From contig DAITVZ010000002.1 of assembly GCA_036841525.1 (NCBI GenBank), forward strand, positions 62,001-126,000: a stretch of 64,000 nt of DNA, written 5' to 3'. The translations under genes and the position numbers were made by a program. Of the stretch, positions 8,180 to 15,760 are shown piece by piece. Source of the stretch: JAAYEA01 sp012689325 (GTDB taxonomy: Bacteria; Chloroflexota; Anaerolineae; JAAYEA01). The notes under the pieces are model-generated. The model was not told where the DNA came from. It was given only the letters and a program-made list of their open reading frames with translations, and ran no database searches. Within the stretch, counting starts at the first letter, position 1, and each line of letters begins with the position of its first letter.

Positions 8180-9679
8180 TTATCCCGCGCGCTCCGGCTC
8201 CAGGAGCGCCCGGACCGCCTCCGCCAGGTCTTCAGCCACCTCGGCATGGGTCAGCACCGTCGCGCCCGTGGGGAGATCATCCCCCGCGTGGGGCCCCGCG
8301 CCCTCCGGGTCAGCCAGATAGATCGTCCGCAGACCGAGACAGCGTTCCTCAAGCTGGGCCGCCAGCTCGGTCCCGCTCCACCCCGGCAGCGCGAGGGCAG
8401 TCACCAGGACATCGATGGAACCCTGCATCTCGGCGGCGAGCCCCAGGGCCTCCTCGGCATCGGCCGTCCGCAGAACCTGGTACCCTTCCAGGCTCAGGAT
8501 CTCCTGCGCCAGGTCGGCCGTGGACGCCTCGGTCTCCACCAAAAGCACCGTCGCCAGCCCCCGCCGCTCTCGCCGCACGTCTGGCGCGGGCCGGCCTCGG
8601 AGATCCGGCGCGGTCGGCCAGTAGACGCTGAACGTGGCCCCAGCCGCCGGCTCCAGCTCGGCGTGGATATGCCCGCCAGCTCGTGTGATGATCTCGCGGC
8701 AGATCGCCAGCTCGCGGGAAGGCGAGCTTGGCTCCGCAGCTGCGGCGCCGGAGGCCCCCCCCCTGAGATCCGCCGCGACCCGCGGCCAGTCGGCGATCCG
8801 CCCGGTATGATGAACCGCCAGGAGGGCATAGTCGCCCGGAGGCAGGGTCCCAAACTCGCACGCGTGCAGCTGCTCGAGATGCGCATTGGCGGTGCGAAAG
8901 AGCAGCCTCCCACCCTCGTCCATCGCATCCGCGGCATGCAACGCCAGAGTCAACAAGACCTGGGCGACCTCCCCGCCGTCTCCCTGCACGGACACCAGTT
9001 CCGGGTCCAGCCGGGTCTCCATGCGGATCTGCGCGCCCAACACATGATAGAGCATCTCTTGTAGATTCGTGATGGAGCGGTTGAGGTCGAGGGGAGCTTC
9101 CTGCCGAGCATGCGCGCGGCCAATGGCGAGCAGTTGATCGCTCAGCTCTGCGGCGTGGGCCGCCGCCTGCTTCACCGCGGCGAAATCACCATGCACCCGC
9201 GCGGAAAGAGAGGGGTCGGTCAGCGCCAGATCGGCGTATCCCGTGATGATAGCCATGAGGTTGCCAAACTCGTGGGCCAGCCCGCCGGCCAGCCTGCTCA
9301 GCGCCTCCATCTTGTGGGCCTGCACCAGCCGCCGCTCCAGCTCGCGCTGCGAGTCCGTGCGGAGGGCGAGTTGCGCCTCCACCTGCTGAGCCGTTCCGGC
9401 CAGGCCCTGGCAGCGCTCCCTCAGCTCGCCCAGTCTGGTTTCTGCCTCAGCCAGCGACTGCCGATCCGCCTCCGCATAGCGCTCTTGCTGGGCCAGTTCA
9501 GCGCGTAGCGCAGCATTCTCTGCCGAGAGCTTGGTGACGCTCCGGCGCAGCCTGCGACCCCGGTGCCGCCAGTGATCGAAGAGCAGCGCCGCCGCCACCA
9601 GCAGGCCGACCGCTAGCGCGATAAGGGGAGCATATCCCGCCACGCCGCTGAGAGCATCAACCGGTAGTTTGGACCACAT
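8180..9679 (-). CDS. Membrane hybrid histidine kinase-like protein with degenerate kinase and receiver domains
   Basis: 499 residues: one transmembrane helix (about 15-33), a coiled coil (about 45-120), a HisKA-like dimerisation helix with GGLAHEFGN (His136), an ATPase-like domain (about 190-355) and a C-terminal receiver fold (about 376-499). The catalytic residues are largely gone. The N-box Asn is replaced by His248 (HAADAMDEGG); no DxGxG or GLGLA glycine box is seen (SRELAICREI instead). In the receiver the second acidic residue is Thr383, the phospho-acceptor position is Ala428 (DVLVTALALPG) and the conserved Lys is absent. It therefore looks like a pseudo-kinase/pseudo-receiver scaffold. 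A longer reading frame exists, but a strong promoter overlaps that extension, so the ATG behind GGATGGAAGG is preferred. Confidence 0.8.
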   Translation of the reverse strand: MWSKLPVDALSGVAGYAPLIALAVGLLVAAALLFDHWRHRGRRLRRSVTKLSAENAALRAELAQQERYAEADRQSLAEAETRLGELRERCQGLAGTAQQVEAQLALRTDSQRELERRLVQAHKMEALSRLAGGLAHEFGNLMAIITGYADLALTDPSLSARVHGDFAAVKQAAAHAAELSDQLLAIGRAHARQEAPLDLNRSITNLQEMLYHVLGAQIRMETRLDPELVSVQGDGGEVAQVLLTLALHAADAMDEGGRLLFRTANAHLEQLHACEFGTLPPGDYALLAVHHTGRIADWPRVAADLRGGASGAAAAEPSSPSRELAICREIITRAGGHIHAELEPAAGATFSVYWPTAPDLRGRPAPDVRRERRGLATVLLVETEASTADLAQEILSLEGYQVLRTADAEEALGLAAEMQGSIDVLVTALALPGWSGTELAAQLEERCLGLRTIYLADPEGAGPHAGDDLPTGATVLTHAEVAEDLAEAVRALLEPERAG

Positions 9680-9737
9680 CGCCTTCCATCCCGATTGAGA
9701 CGTGCCCACGCCAACCAGATTCAGATGGCTACTGTCC

Positions 9738-9765
9738 AGCATACCAGATGCGCGCCAATTGTCAA
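9738..9765 (-). promoter_or_regulatory. sigma70-type promoter of the histidine kinase-like gene
   Basis: Perfect TTGACA, 16-bp spacer, TATGCT on the minus strand. It overlaps the tail of the preceding terminator and decides against longer versions of the kinase-like protein. Confidence 0.75.
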
Positions 9766-9767
9766 AC

Positions 9768-9795
9768 GCGCCCAGCAAGAGGGTCTGCTGGGCGC
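9768..9795 (-). terminator. Rho-independent-type terminator of the NIF3-like gene
   Basis: A perfect 10-bp stem (GCGCCCAGCA / TGCTGGGCGC) with an 8-nt loop begins 12 nt after the NIF3-like stop codon. The T-tract is short (GTTTG). Confidence 0.6.
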
Positions 9796-9807
9796 GCCAT
9801 CCTCTGC

Positions 9808-10617
9808 CTATCCCGCCGCGGAGTCTCGGGGAAACACAGTCCAGGGCACTGGCGCGTTGGCCACGCTATGTACCTCCAGCTCGGGGAAGGTCTCCCCCAG
9901 ATAGCGCGCCAGGCTCTCCAGCCCCCACAGCTCGGAAGTGCCGTGCTCCACAACGATGACGCCGACGCCCAGCTCGTAGATGCGCTCACGCTTGCGCCAG
10001 TACGTGGCGCCGTCATAGCAGACCACCAGCGCATCCGCGCCCATGTCCACGGCATCCTTATCAGGAACCAGGCAGCCCACGCCCACCGCCACGCGCGACA
10101 CCGGTCGCTCCGGATCGCCCATCACCCGCACGCAGTCCTCGCCCAGGGGCTTGACCCGTGTCGCCACCTGTGCGGCAAACTGGCCCAGCGTCTGGGGCTC
10201 CACAGCATAGACGCCGTGCAGGCGCGTCTCATCCTCGCCCACCAACTGGGTGAGGCCCAGCCCGCGGGCCCACGACTCGCGAATGCCGATCTCCGGCCAA
10301 TAGTCCCATGTGTCATGCACTCTCAGCACGACCATGCCCGTCTGGTCCAGGAACCGCTGTTTCGTCAGGCCCGGCTCCACGCCCCGCAATTCGCGCTCCT
10401 CTTGCGAGTGCTCCCAGAAGGTCGGTTCATGGGTGATAAAGAGGTCGCAGCCCAACTCGTGCGCCGCGCGGAGGTCCAAGATGGTAGACATCCAGCCGAC
10501 CGCGACGCGCTTGACCTCGCGGTAGGGGTCGCCAGCCTTGATGGTATCCACGGTTTTGGCGCGATCGACCCATGGCGCCCTGGCCAGCAGATACTCGCGC
10601 AATTCATAGGTGTTCAT
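9808..10617 (-). CDS. NIF3-like dinuclear metal centre protein (DUF34)
   Basis: 269 residues of the NIF3/YbgI family, which binds two metal ions and has been linked to GTP cyclohydrolase-like or metal-insertion roles without a settled function. DLFITHEPTFW corresponds to the family's first metal-binding (HHP-like) motif, and VIVVEHGTSELWG to the C-terminal His/Glu metal motif (GHxxSE). The internal glycine-rich VAVGVGCL strand is also typical. The first motif reads THEP rather than HHP. ATG is preceded by AAGGAGCGAGCC. It stands alone between its own promoter and terminator. Divergence from the canonical family suggests a subfamily with an altered metal site. Confidence 0.8.
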   Translation of the reverse strand: MNTYELREYLLARAPWVDRAKTVDTIKAGDPYREVKRVAVGWMSTILDLRAAHELGCDLFITHEPTFWEHSQEERELRGVEPGLTKQRFLDQTGMVVLRVHDTWDYWPEIGIRESWARGLGLTQLVGEDETRLHGVYAVEPQTLGQFAAQVATRVKPLGEDCVRVMGDPERPVSRVAVGVGCLVPDKDAVDMGADALVVCYDGATYWRKRERIYELGVGVIVVEHGTSELWGLESLARYLGETFPELEVHSVANAPVPWTVFPRDSAAG

Positions 10618-10695
10618 GGCTCGCTCCTTCAGGTGTGCTCGAGCTTGGCGCCGCCACAGCGCTGAACCGACGCGGCGCGCGCCAGCGACGGCTTC

Positions 10696-10723
10696 ATCTT
10701 AGCCAGATCGGCCGCGGCGGCAA
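10696..10723 (-). promoter_or_regulatory. Probable sigma70-type promoter of the NIF3-like gene
   Basis: TTGCCG, 16-bp spacer, TAAGAT on the minus strand, overlapping the T-tract of the terminator above it. Confidence 0.5.
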
Positions 10724-10728
10724 ACCAA

Positions 10729-10756
10729 AGCTCCGAACCCATGCAGGCTCGGAGCT
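10729..10756 (-). terminator. Terminator of the sulfur-relay operon
   Basis: On the minus strand an 11-bp stem with one G-T wobble and a 6-nt loop, starting about 28 nt after the last stop codon, followed by TTGGTTTG. Confidence 0.65.
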
Positions 10757-10784
10757 CGGTCCTTTGCGCCCATGCCGAGGGGCG

Positions 10785-11264
10785 CTAGATAAACAGGTTG
10801 ATCTCGGACTCGGCCGCTTCCTTCACAAAGGTCGCCACGCCCACGATGTCGCTCACCCCATCAATCAGCGACTCACGGGAGATCTCCATCACGTCCATGG
10901 ACATCTTGCACGCCAGCAGCTTGACGTCGAGGTCGATCGCCAACTGCAGCAGCTCGGGCAACGAGGTCACCCGCTTGTCCTTCATCATCTTTTTGAAGAG
11001 GAGCCGGCCAATGCCGCCAAAGCTGAACCGGGAAGGGTTCAGCCGGTCGATGCCGCCCTTGTTCAGCAGGCCGATCATCTTGCCCAGGAACCCCCGGCCG
11101 GTGTTGATCTTCTCCTTGCGGATGGCGTTCAGCCCCCAGAAGCTAAAGAACATGGTGGTGTCCATGCCGGCCGCAGCCGCGCCCGTGGCGATGATAAAGG
11201 CGCCCATTATGCGGTCCATGTCGCCGCTCATCACCACCAGGCTACACTTGTTGTTGCCACCCAT
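10785..11264 (-). CDS. DsrE2-like (DsrE/DsrF/DrsH family) sulfur carrier protein
   Basis: 159 residues. The start CSLVVMSGDMDRIMGAF and the central FFSFWGLNAIRK are typical of the DsrE2/'peroxiredoxin-like' DsrE family that accompanies tusA in many bacteria. A conserved cysteine lies in KLLACKMSMDVM near residue 120, where DsrE2 proteins carry the persulfide. Residues 15-35 are hydrophobic (AFIIATGAAAAGM), which in this family may associate with the membrane. It starts 3 bp after the tusA stop, so translation is coupled. By family knowledge DsrE2 exchanges sulfane sulfur with TusA; the final acceptor here is unknown. Confidence 0.85.
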   Translation of the reverse strand: MGGNNKCSLVVMSGDMDRIMGAFIIATGAAAAGMDTTMFFSFWGLNAIRKEKINTGRGFLGKMIGLLNKGGIDRLNPSRFSFGGIGRLLFKKMMKDKRVTSLPELLQLAIDLDVKLLACKMSMDVMEISRESLIDGVSDIVGVATFVKEAAESEINLFI

Positions 11265-11267
11265 CGC

Positions 11268-11498
11268 CTAGCCCGCCTTTTTCACAAAGTACTTGGTGAA
11301 GCCGCCGCCATCCTCGGTGCCCAGCAGCTCGTTGCCGGTCTGCGCGCACCAAGCCGGCACGTCGGCGTGCGCGCCCTCGTCATCGGCATGGATCTCCAAC
11401 ACCTGACCCGGCTGCATCTTTTTCATGTTCTTCGCCAGCATCAGGATCGGCATGGGGCACAATTGCCCGATCGAGTTCTGCACCAGATCGCCCTTCAT
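11268..11498 (-). CDS. TusA-family sulfur carrier protein
   Basis: 76 residues, a two-layer alpha/beta sandwich carrier. The catalytic CPMP motif (LCPMPILMLAK, Cys14) is the persulfide site of TusA/SirA/YedF proteins, followed by the MKKMQPGQVLEI strand. An extra cysteine, in PAWCAQTG (about residue 50), lies in the segment where TusA proteins usually have a longer helix. ATG follows GGAGGCAGA. Its neighbours (DsrE2-like downstream, TusBCD-like upstream) make it the central shuttle of the operon, passing sulfane sulfur between DsrE-type proteins. Confidence 0.9.
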   Translation of the reverse strand: MKGDLVQNSIGQLCPMPILMLAKNMKKMQPGQVLEIHADDEGAHADVPAWCAQTGNELLGTEDGGGFTKYFVKKAG

Positions 11499-11552
11499 TC
11501 TGCCTCCTCGTTCATCGCTTGTGAGCCGGGACCGCCCCGTTGCTCCTCTACC

Positions 11553-11846
11553 CTAGATCCACGGCGCAACGTTATGTTGCTCGACCAGTTCCACAAAGCC
11601 ATCATATCCGATCACTTGCACTCCGGGCACCAGCCGGGTCAGCCCGCGAGCCTCCAGGTCAGCCTCCAAGGCATAGACGGGATGGTCCGCCAGCGCTGCC
11701 TGCAGGAGCGCCTCGCTCTGCGCGCCGCTCATCGCCGCATAGACGCCATCCTCATACAGCAGGATAGGCTGGCCCTTGGCGGCGATCCGCAACGCCGAGG
11801 CCAGGTTCCCGTACTGCGTTGGTGTCTTGTTGATCATGAATAGCAT
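11553..11846 (-). CDS. tusB: TusB/DsrH-like sulfur relay subunit
   Basis: 97 residues. MLFMINKTPTQY, a central ILLYEDGVYAA strand and the C-terminal VIGYDGFVELVEQH match the DsrH/TusB family (typical length 90-100). E. coli TusB and Allochromatium DsrH are the smallest subunits of the TusBCD/DsrEFH hexamer. No cysteine is present, so this subunit is structural rather than a sulfur carrier, unlike some DsrH proteins with a cysteine near residue 20. AAGGAGG precedes the ATG and the TusC stop is only 12 bp upstream. Confidence 0.85.
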   Translation of the reverse strand: MLFMINKTPTQYGNLASALRIAAKGQPILLYEDGVYAAMSGAQSEALLQAALADHPVYALEADLEARGLTRLVPGVQVIGYDGFVELVEQHNVAPWI

Positions 11847-11858
11847 CGCCAGGCCTCC

Positions 11859-12215
11859 TTAGAAGGGCAGAACAACGTCGCAGCCAGCCAGCGCCGCCGA
11901 AATCCCCGCACTGTCCAGCACTTCCACTCCCATCACCAGGTCATCCGCCGTCAGGCCCCGCTCGGCCAGCGACTCCGCATGGACGTAGAACTGCTTGACA
12001 TCGAAATCGGACAGCATGGGAAAGCCGTCGCCAAGCGGCTTCATGTCCAGCTTGGCGGGGTTCTGGCCCTTGAGCAACACGTACACGCCGTCATCCACGA
12101 ACGCCACGGCCACGTCCATCTCAAAGACGCCCAACCCCATGATGCTCCGATACCCCTCGGCGCTATAGACGCTGCCATAGGGGGCCTTGCGCATGACGAT
12201 CGCCACCTTCTTCAT
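11859..12215 (-). CDS. tusC: TusC/DsrF-like sulfur relay subunit
   Basis: 118 residues. KKVAIVMRKAPYGSVYSAEGYR followed by DVAVAFVDDGVYVLLKGQ is characteristic of DsrF/TusC (usually about 120 residues). The only cysteine is in the C-terminal LAGCDVVLPF, not at the DsrE active-site position, so the catalytic cysteine of the hexamer should be in the TusD-like partner. A good GGAGG precedes the start. Encoded between TusD and TusB, the same order as in known tusDCB and dsrEFH clusters. Confidence 0.85.
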   Translation of the reverse strand: MKKVAIVMRKAPYGSVYSAEGYRSIMGLGVFEMDVAVAFVDDGVYVLLKGQNPAKLDMKPLGDGFPMLSDFDVKQFYVHAESLAERGLTADDLVMGVEVLDSAGISAALAGCDVVLPF

Positions 12216-12226
12216 CCTCAGGCCTC

Positions 12227-12580
12227 CTAGTCCCCAAAGGTCACGAAGCGGTCAGCCGCGGTGATAAACTCGGCCAGCGAGCCCAACCCTGACGCGCGAA
12301 TGTTGGCCGAGACCATGTCCTTCTGCAGACCGCGGAAGCGCGCGCACGCGCTGCACGCGATCACCGGGATGCCCAGCGCGCCCAGCTCGTCCAGCATTCC
12401 ATTGACATTCCGCTCTCCCGGCGGCCTGATGAACTTGTTTGCGTTGTTGACCCCGTCGGTATAGAGGAATATGCCCGCGATTTCGTGCCCTCTGGCCAGC
12501 GCCGCCTTGGCAAAGTGGTACGCCGAATCCACGGCCTGGTGTTGGTAGGGTCCCTCCATGATGAGCACGCCGATCTTCAT
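12227..12580 (-). CDS. tusD: TusD/DsrE-like sulfur relay subunit
   Basis: 117 residues. MKIGVLIMEGPYQHQAVDSAYHFAKAAL is the usual first beta-alpha unit of DsrE/TusD. IPVIACSACARFRG places two cysteines where TusD and DsrE carry the sulfur-accepting Cys78. The subunit would take persulfide from a desulfurase or rhodanese, or give it to TusA. Its ATG overlaps the stop of the upstream NifX-like gene (ATGA), so expression is translationally coupled. No dsrAB, dsrC or heterodisulfide-reductase-like genes appear in the window, so neither the classical Dsr nor the sHdr pathway is evident. Confidence 0.85.
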   Translation of the reverse strand: MKIGVLIMEGPYQHQAVDSAYHFAKAALARGHEIAGIFLYTDGVNNANKFIRPPGERNVNGMLDELGALGIPVIACSACARFRGLQKDMVSANIRASGLGSLAEFITAADRFVTFGD

Positions 12581-13290
12581 CTGCTCTCCTCTCCGGGCCA
12601 CATGGCCTGTGGCTCGCCCAACTCGCCGCGCTTGAACTGCTCGACGACTTGCGCCACGGTGGCGCCTCCCTTCACGATCACCACGTCGATGGCCAAGCTC
12701 CACAGCGCCTGGCAACAAGGCGGCGTGATTGCCGTCGTCGCCACCACGTTCACGCCGTGCTCAACCAGCTTGCGGATGGTGTCCAACCTGAGGTGCTGGC
12801 CAGCCTGCACCGGCTCCACCTCCAGCGCCTCATGCGACATGGTGGCTGGATCAACCACCACAAAGTAGCAGGCCCCATCGAAGCGGTTACCCACCCAAGC
12901 GCCCAGGTCAGGCCCCAGCGCGGCCACGGCTATCTTGGGCGGCGCCCCCTTGCGGGACTCGGGCGCAGCCAACTGCTGGCGCAGGTACCGCTCCACCGCC
13001 TGCCGGACGGTCAGGCCGTCCACACCATCGACGACCTCGATGCCCAGGCTCGTCATCACCTGGCAGCAGGCCGGCATAGCCTTCTGCACGATCAGGACCG
13101 CCGCCCCATTCCGGGCCACTGTGCGAATCGCTTTGAGGCTGGCCTCCTGTTCGGACTCGGCAGGCGGCATGGGGACGACCACATAGTCCATCGTGTCGCT
13201 GTCCACAATGATGAATTGGGGGCAATAGCCAAACTTGCCGCCCACCCAGGCGTCGAGGTTTGTTCCAAGCGAGCCCACCGCGATCTTCAT
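12577..13290 (-). CDS. Tandem NifX/NafY-type (dinitrogenase cofactor-binding) domain protein
   Basis: 237 residues made of two repeats of the dinitrogenase iron-molybdenum cofactor biosynthesis fold. Repeat 1 begins KIAVGSLGTNLDAWVGGKFG, repeat 2 KIAVAALGPDLGAWVGNRFD. Each ends with a cysteine pair (ACCQVMTSLGIEV; PCCQALWSLAIDV) and a TVxQxVE helix. Single-domain relatives (NifX, NafY, the C-terminus of NifB) bind Fe-S or Fe-Mo clusters; no nitrogenase genes are present here. First gene of the sulfur-relay operon, with GGAGG before the ATG, and coupled to tusD by an ATGA overlap. A role in handling a sulfur-rich metal cluster is inference. Confidence 0.8.
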   Translation of the reverse strand: MKIAVGSLGTNLDAWVGGKFGYCPQFIIVDSDTMDYVVVPMPPAESEQEASLKAIRTVARNGAAVLIVQKAMPACCQVMTSLGIEVVDGVDGLTVRQAVERYLRQQLAAPESRKGAPPKIAVAALGPDLGAWVGNRFDGACYFVVVDPATMSHEALEVEPVQAGQHLRLDTIRKLVEHGVNVVATTAITPPCCQALWSLAIDVVIVKGGATVAQVVEQFKRGELGEPQAMWPGEESR

Positions 13291-13331
13291 GCCGCCACCT
13301 CCTTGGCACCCACGTCCACTGCGGAGCGCGT

Positions 13332-13350
13332 GATACCCTATAGGGGTATC
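13332..13350. promoter_or_regulatory. ATACCC/GGGTAT palindromic operator at the start of the sulfur-relay operon
   Basis: A perfect 7-bp inverted repeat (GATACCC, TATAG, GGGTATC) lies 6 bp downstream of the -10 box, so it covers the transcription start. Sites of this form are bound by CsoR-family repressors, including the persulfide sensor CstR and the copper sensor CsoR. No CsoR-type gene is in the window. Confidence 0.6.
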
Positions 13351-13356
13351 GCCATT

Positions 13357-13385
13357 ATTATACACGATTTGCGCCAGTTCGTCAA
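13357..13385 (-). promoter_or_regulatory. sigma70-type promoter of the sulfur-relay operon
   Basis: TTGACG, 17-bp spacer, TATAAT on the minus strand; near-consensus and therefore a good target for repression by the adjacent palindrome. Confidence 0.8.
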
Positions 13386-13424
13386 GCGCGAGGCGACCAC
13401 ATCCACGTCCAGTTGTCCCGTGAT

Positions 13425-13452
13425 TTGACACGGCCCAAGATCGGGATATAAT
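13425..13452 (+). promoter_or_regulatory. sigma70-type promoter of marR and the ABC exporter
   Basis: Consensus TTGACA, 16-bp spacer, consensus TATAAT. Transcription should start inside the TTAG/CTAA repeats described next. Confidence 0.85.
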
Positions 13453-13484
13453 TTAGCTAACTAACTATTAGCCAACTAAGTTAA
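13453..13484. promoter_or_regulatory. Probable MarR operator, two TTAGCTAACTAA-type repeats
   Basis: Two 12-bp copies, TTAGCTAACTAA and TTAGCCAACTAA, repeat with a 15-bp period; each contains TTAG/CTAA dyads, and GTTAA follows the second. They start right after the -10 box, so a bound MarR dimer would block its own promoter. Autorepression with ligand release is the usual arrangement for marR next to an exporter. Confidence 0.6.
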
Positions 13485-13501
13485 GTGCAAGGAGTGACCC
13501 T

Positions 13502-13957
13502 ATGCGCCCACCACCTGACTCGAGCATACTCGACTTTACGCTCGCCCAAATCTGCAAGCTGCACCGGGCTCGCGCGCACACGCTATTGGAGGAACTGGGT
13601 CTCTATCACGGCCAGCCCCCGATGCTCTTTGCGCTATGGGAACAGGAGGGGCAGACGCACGGCGAGTTGGCGGCGCGCCTGCACATTGCGCCGGCCACGG
13701 CAACCAAGATGATCCAGCGCATGGAGAAAGCGGGGTTTGTCGAGCGGCGCCCTGACGCCGAGGACCAGCGCGTTTCGCGCGTCTTTGTCACCGAGGCAGG
13801 CCGCGCCATCCACGCGCGGGTCGAGCAGGTGTGGCAGCGGATCGATGGGGAGACGTTCGCCGGCTTTTCCACGGAGGAGCGCCAGATGCTCCAAGGCTTC
13901 TTCCTGCGCATCCGGGAGAACCTGGTTCGGGTAACGGGCGGCAGCCCCAATTTCTAG
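13502..13957 (+). CDS. MarR family transcriptional regulator
   Basis: 151-residue winged-helix repressor. The helix-turn-helix is GELAARLHIAPATATKMIQRMEKAG, and the wing is ERRPDAEDQRVSRVFVTEAG with the D-x-R pair that contacts the minor groove. The N-terminal helix with HRARAHTLLEELGLYHGQPPML matches the MarR dimerisation region. It is preceded by AAGGAG. The gene lies directly before two ABC exporter half-transporters and behind a strong promoter with repeat operators, so it most likely autoregulates the exporter operon in response to an exported or toxic compound. Confidence 0.9.
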   Translation: MRPPPDSSILDFTLAQICKLHRARAHTLLEELGLYHGQPPMLFALWEQEGQTHGELAARLHIAPATATKMIQRMEKAGFVERRPDAEDQRVSRVFVTEAGRAIHARVEQVWQRIDGETFAGFSTEERQMLQGFFLRIRENLVRVTGGSPNF

Positions 13958-14008
13958 CCTCATCTTTACGGGGACGGTCGATCCCCAAGCAAAGGAGCCC
14001 AGAATTCT

Positions 14009-15760
14009 ATGAAGTCCTCGCTGAAATTGGCCAAGTTCCTCGGGCCCTATCGCTGGTGGGCGATCTTGGCCCCCCTGCTCATGATCCTCGAGGTTGCGAT
14101 GGATCTGCTGCAACCGCGCATGATCCAGAGGATCGTGGACGAAGGCATCGCCCAGTTCGATATGGCCGTGGTTATCAACACCGGGCTGCTGATGGTAGGC
14201 TTTGCCTTTCTGGGCGGCATCGGCGGCGTGGGTTGCACCTTCTTCACCGAGCTTGCTTCGCAAGGCTTTGGCGCGGACCTACGCCAGGCCCTCTTCCGCA
14301 AGGTTCAGACGTTCTCCTTCGGGAACCTGGATGAACTGGAGACCGGCAAGCTGATCACCCGCCTGACGAACGACGTCACCCAGGTGCAAGAGCTTGTCTC
14401 CATGATGCTGCGCATCATGGTGCGCGCCCCCCTCACCCTCCTCGGCAGTCTCATCCTGGCGGTCATCACCAGCCCCCGGCTCGCGCTGATCCTGGTGATC
14501 CTGGGGCCCCTGGTGCTGGCCATCGTCATGTGGATCATCGCCAAGGCTTACCCCCTGTTTGGCGAGGTCCAGCGCCGGCTCGACGACCTCAATACCGTGA
14601 TGCAGGAGAACCTCGCTGGGGTGCGGGTCGTCAAAGCCTTTGTGCGCGCCCGGCACGAGATCAAGCGCTTCTTTTCGATCAACGACCGGCTGACCAAGCG
14701 CGTCGTCAGCGCCTCGCGCACCGTGGCCATCAACGGCCCGGCGACGATGCTGATCTTGAACATCGGCGTGGTCGCGGCCCTCTGGTTCGGCGGCGTCCAG
14801 GTGAACCAGGGCAGCCTGCGGGTGGGCGAGTTGATCGCCTTTGTGAACTATGTGCAGCGGACGCTGATGTCCGTCTCCATGGTCAGCATGTTGGTCATGC
14901 GCTTCGCCCGCGCGCAGGCCTCCGCCGACCGCATCGAGGAGGTCATGATCAGCGAGCCGCACATCCACGACCGGGCAAGCGCGCAAGGCAGCTTTGCTCC
15001 GCGCGGCCGCGTCGCCTTCGAGCACGTCTCCTTTGGCTACGACGGGGATGACGACTCAGGCGTGCTAGACGACATCACGTTCGTCGCTGAGCCGGGTCAG
15101 ACGGTGGCGATCCTTGGCGCCACGGGCTCGGGCAAATCGAGCCTGATCCACCTGATCCCGCGCTTCTATGACGTGTCCGGCGGGCGCATCACCATCGACG
15201 GCACGGACATCCGCGATATCAGCCAGACGGCGTTGCGCCGCACCATCGGCGTCGCGCTGCAAGAGCCCGTTCTCTTCACGGGCACCATCCGCGACAATAT
15301 CCGCTACGGCCGCCCCGAAGCCGTGGAGGCAGAGGTGGTAGCCGCTGCCAAGGCCGCTCAGGCCCACGAGTTCATCATGTCCTTTCCCGACGGCTACGAC
15401 ACGCAACTGGGCCAACGCGGCGTCAACCTCTCCGGTGGCCAGAAGCAACGCGTCGCCATCGCCCGCGCGCTGCTCACCCAGCCGGCGGTCCTGATCCTGG
15501 ATGATAGCACCAGCTCGGTGGACGTCGAGACCGAGGCCAAGATCCAGGAAGCGCTGGACGTCGTCAAAACGGAGCGCACCTGTTTTGTGGTGGCCCAACG
15601 CATCAGCACAGTGCTGACGGCGGACAAGATACTGGTGCTCGACAAAGGCAAGATCGTCGCCGAGGGGGTCCACCGCGACCTCCTGGCAAGCAGTCCTATC
15701 TATCGCGAGATCTATGAGTCGCAGCTTGGCAATGGAGTGACAACAGATGGCACAAACTAG
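14009..15760 (+). CDS. ABC exporter half-transporter, degenerate-site subunit
   Basis: 583 residues: six-helix ABC transmembrane domain (about 1-310) and ATPase domain (about 335-583). Walker A is GATGSGKSS (from residue 370), signature LSGGQKQR is intact. The Walker B ends D498-D499 instead of D-E, and the switch histidine is Gln530 (VVAQRIS). These changes mark the subunit that contributes the non-hydrolysing site in heterodimeric exporters such as TM287/288 and BmrCD. The partner overlaps its 3' end by 14 bp. Under the upstream MarR regulator the pair is probably a multidrug or lipid exporter. RBS AAAGGAG lies upstream of the ATG. Confidence 0.92.
   Translation: MKSSLKLAKFLGPYRWWAILAPLLMILEVAMDLLQPRMIQRIVDEGIAQFDMAVVINTGLLMVGFAFLGGIGGVGCTFFTELASQGFGADLRQALFRKVQTFSFGNLDELETGKLITRLTNDVTQVQELVSMMLRIMVRAPLTLLGSLILAVITSPRLALILVILGPLVLAIVMWIIAKAYPLFGEVQRRLDDLNTVMQENLAGVRVVKAFVRARHEIKRFFSINDRLTKRVVSASRTVAINGPATMLILNIGVVAALWFGGVQVNQGSLRVGELIAFVNYVQRTLMSVSMVSMLVMRFARAQASADRIEEVMISEPHIHDRASAQGSFAPRGRVAFEHVSFGYDGDDDSGVLDDITFVAEPGQTVAILGATGSGKSSLIHLIPRFYDVSGGRITIDGTDIRDISQTALRRTIGVALQEPVLFTGTIRDNIRYGRPEAVEAEVVAAAKAAQAHEFIMSFPDGYDTQLGQRGVNLSGGQKQRVAIARALLTQPAVLILDDSTSSVDVETEAKIQEALDVVKTERTCFVVAQRISTVLTADKILVLDKGKIVAEGVHRDLLASSPIYREIYESQLGNGVTTDGTN

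Noticed and set aside
9680..9778. N-terminal extension of the histidine kinase-like protein
   Set aside because: The extra 33 codons overlap the TTGACA/TATGCT promoter and start inside the preceding terminator, so they are upstream of the transcription start.
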